Assembly: GCA_938084685.1 (NCBI GenBank)
Contig: CALKGE010000001.1
Coordinates: 992,001 to 1,056,000, forward strand
From: an uncultured Pirellulaceae bacterium
GTDB lineage: Bacteria > Planctomycetota > Planctomycetia > Pirellulales > Pirellulaceae
Direction of reading: 5' to 3'
Length of the DNA: 64,000 bases
A program made the translations under genes and the position numbers. Below the pieces are notes generated by a model that saw only the letters and a program-made list of their open reading frames with translations, was not told the DNA's origin and searched no databases. Of the stretch, positions 63,668 to 64,000 are shown in pieces; the stretch's first letter is position 1, and every line of letters begins with the position of its first letter.

Positions 63668-64000
63668 TTATTTGATCTCAAAGGTGGCTACGACCGGGTA
63701 GTGGTCACTGACGTCGCGTTCACTTTCCTGAATTTCATAGAAGATGTTGTAGTGATCCTTGTCCTGTTCGCCTCGTAGCACGAGATCTTTACGTCGAACA
63801 ATGTTTTGAAATGCCAGGTCGGGACGCTGAGGCGAATCCAACAGGAGTTCCGGGCTGACGAGGATGTGATCAAACTGTTTGCCTCCCAGATGAGTGGACC
63901 TTTCTGATGGCTTCAATCTGGTGTGCAAGTCGATGAGATCTCCGGGCTGATCGTCAGTTTTTTTGCCGCACAACACGGCCAGATCCTGCCGTAGGGTGTA
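63668..64000 (-). CDS. Endonuclease/exonuclease/phosphatase family protein (N-terminus outside window)
   Basis: The frame is open to the window edge, so only about 110 C-terminal residues are seen. The tail shows FDHILVSPELL and the closing DHYPVVATFEI, the Asp-His ligand motif that ends the exonuclease-III/DNase-I fold family (PF03372). Earlier catalytic motifs lie outside. It may act on DNA, RNA or phospholipids; the fragment cannot tell. The S4-domain gene follows 17 bases downstream. Confidence 0.82.
   Translation of the reverse strand, partial: YTLRQDLAVLCGKKTDDQPGDLIDLHTRLKPSERSTHLGGKQFDHILVSPELLLDSPQRPDLAFQNIVRRKDLVLRGEQDKDHYNIFYEIQESERDVSDHYPVVATFEIK

Noticed and set aside
1..64000. 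CRISPR arrays, insertion sequences and prophage genes
   Set aside because: No regularly spaced repeats, transposases, integrases or phage structural genes were found.

Overview
This 64 kb window looks like a chromosomal segment of a Planctomycetota bacterium, probably Planctomycetales. That rests on the family content: five PSCyt1/PSCyt2/PSD1 (DUF1549/DUF1553) proteins, seven DUF1501 proteins with twin-arginine signals, five secreted sulfatases, and CxxCH motifs on otherwise unrelated secreted proteins. These combinations are typical of that phylum. Species and strain cannot be read from the sequence.

Layout. 1-8.4 kb: the 3' part of a primary sigma factor with its terminator, two sulfatases, a ceramidase-like hydrolase, a decayed SAM-methyltransferase gene, a PhyH oxygenase and a small PDZ-like secreted protein. 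8.6-9.5 kb: a myo-inositol oxygenase behind a perfect inverted repeat. 9.6-28.8 kb: three PSD1-DUF1501 pairs, a solitary DUF1501, a squalene-cyclase-like secreted protein, a sulfatase and an SMP-30 family protein. 29-40 kb: a tightly packed same-strand run, PSD1-DUF1501-PSD1-DUF1501-sulfatase-dehydrogenase. 40-51.6 kb: housekeeping and mixed genes (voltage-sensor channel, second solitary DUF1501 with a DUF1805 gene, tandem parvulin, GIY-YIG protein, metF, sulfatase, tRNA-Leu, cytochrome/GSDH dehydrogenase, creatininase-like protein, aspartate-type aminotransferase). 52-56.7 kb: an RND efflux pump and adaptor. 56.7-64 kb: a tandem-BMC shell protein downstream of one giant protein that fuses 2-oxoacid dehydrogenase E1 alpha, E1 beta, a lipoyl domain and ketoacyl synthase III, then a TPR-redoxin protein, an S4 RNA-binding protein and a nuclease fragment.

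How the genes may work together. The sulfatase/PSD1/DUF1501/SMP-30/inositol-oxygenase content fits outer-envelope breakdown of sulfated sugars and polyols, with heme-bearing PSD1 proteins and exported DUF1501 proteins acting as pairs. Motifs suggest the pairs are specific: PSD1 proteins ending NEFxYI(Y/Q) always pair with GRDHN-type DUF1501 proteins, those ending NLDExxxRE pair with GRDHH-type, and the two solitary DUF1501 proteins are GRDHW-type.

The most unusual locus is 56755-60705. A single polypeptide could decarboxylate a 2-oxoacid, load the acyl group on its own lipoyl arm and condense it at a ketoacyl synthase III site. It is followed after 6 bases by a tandem bacterial-microcompartment shell protein, with no other shell genes in the window. 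The domains are read directly; the joint function is inference.
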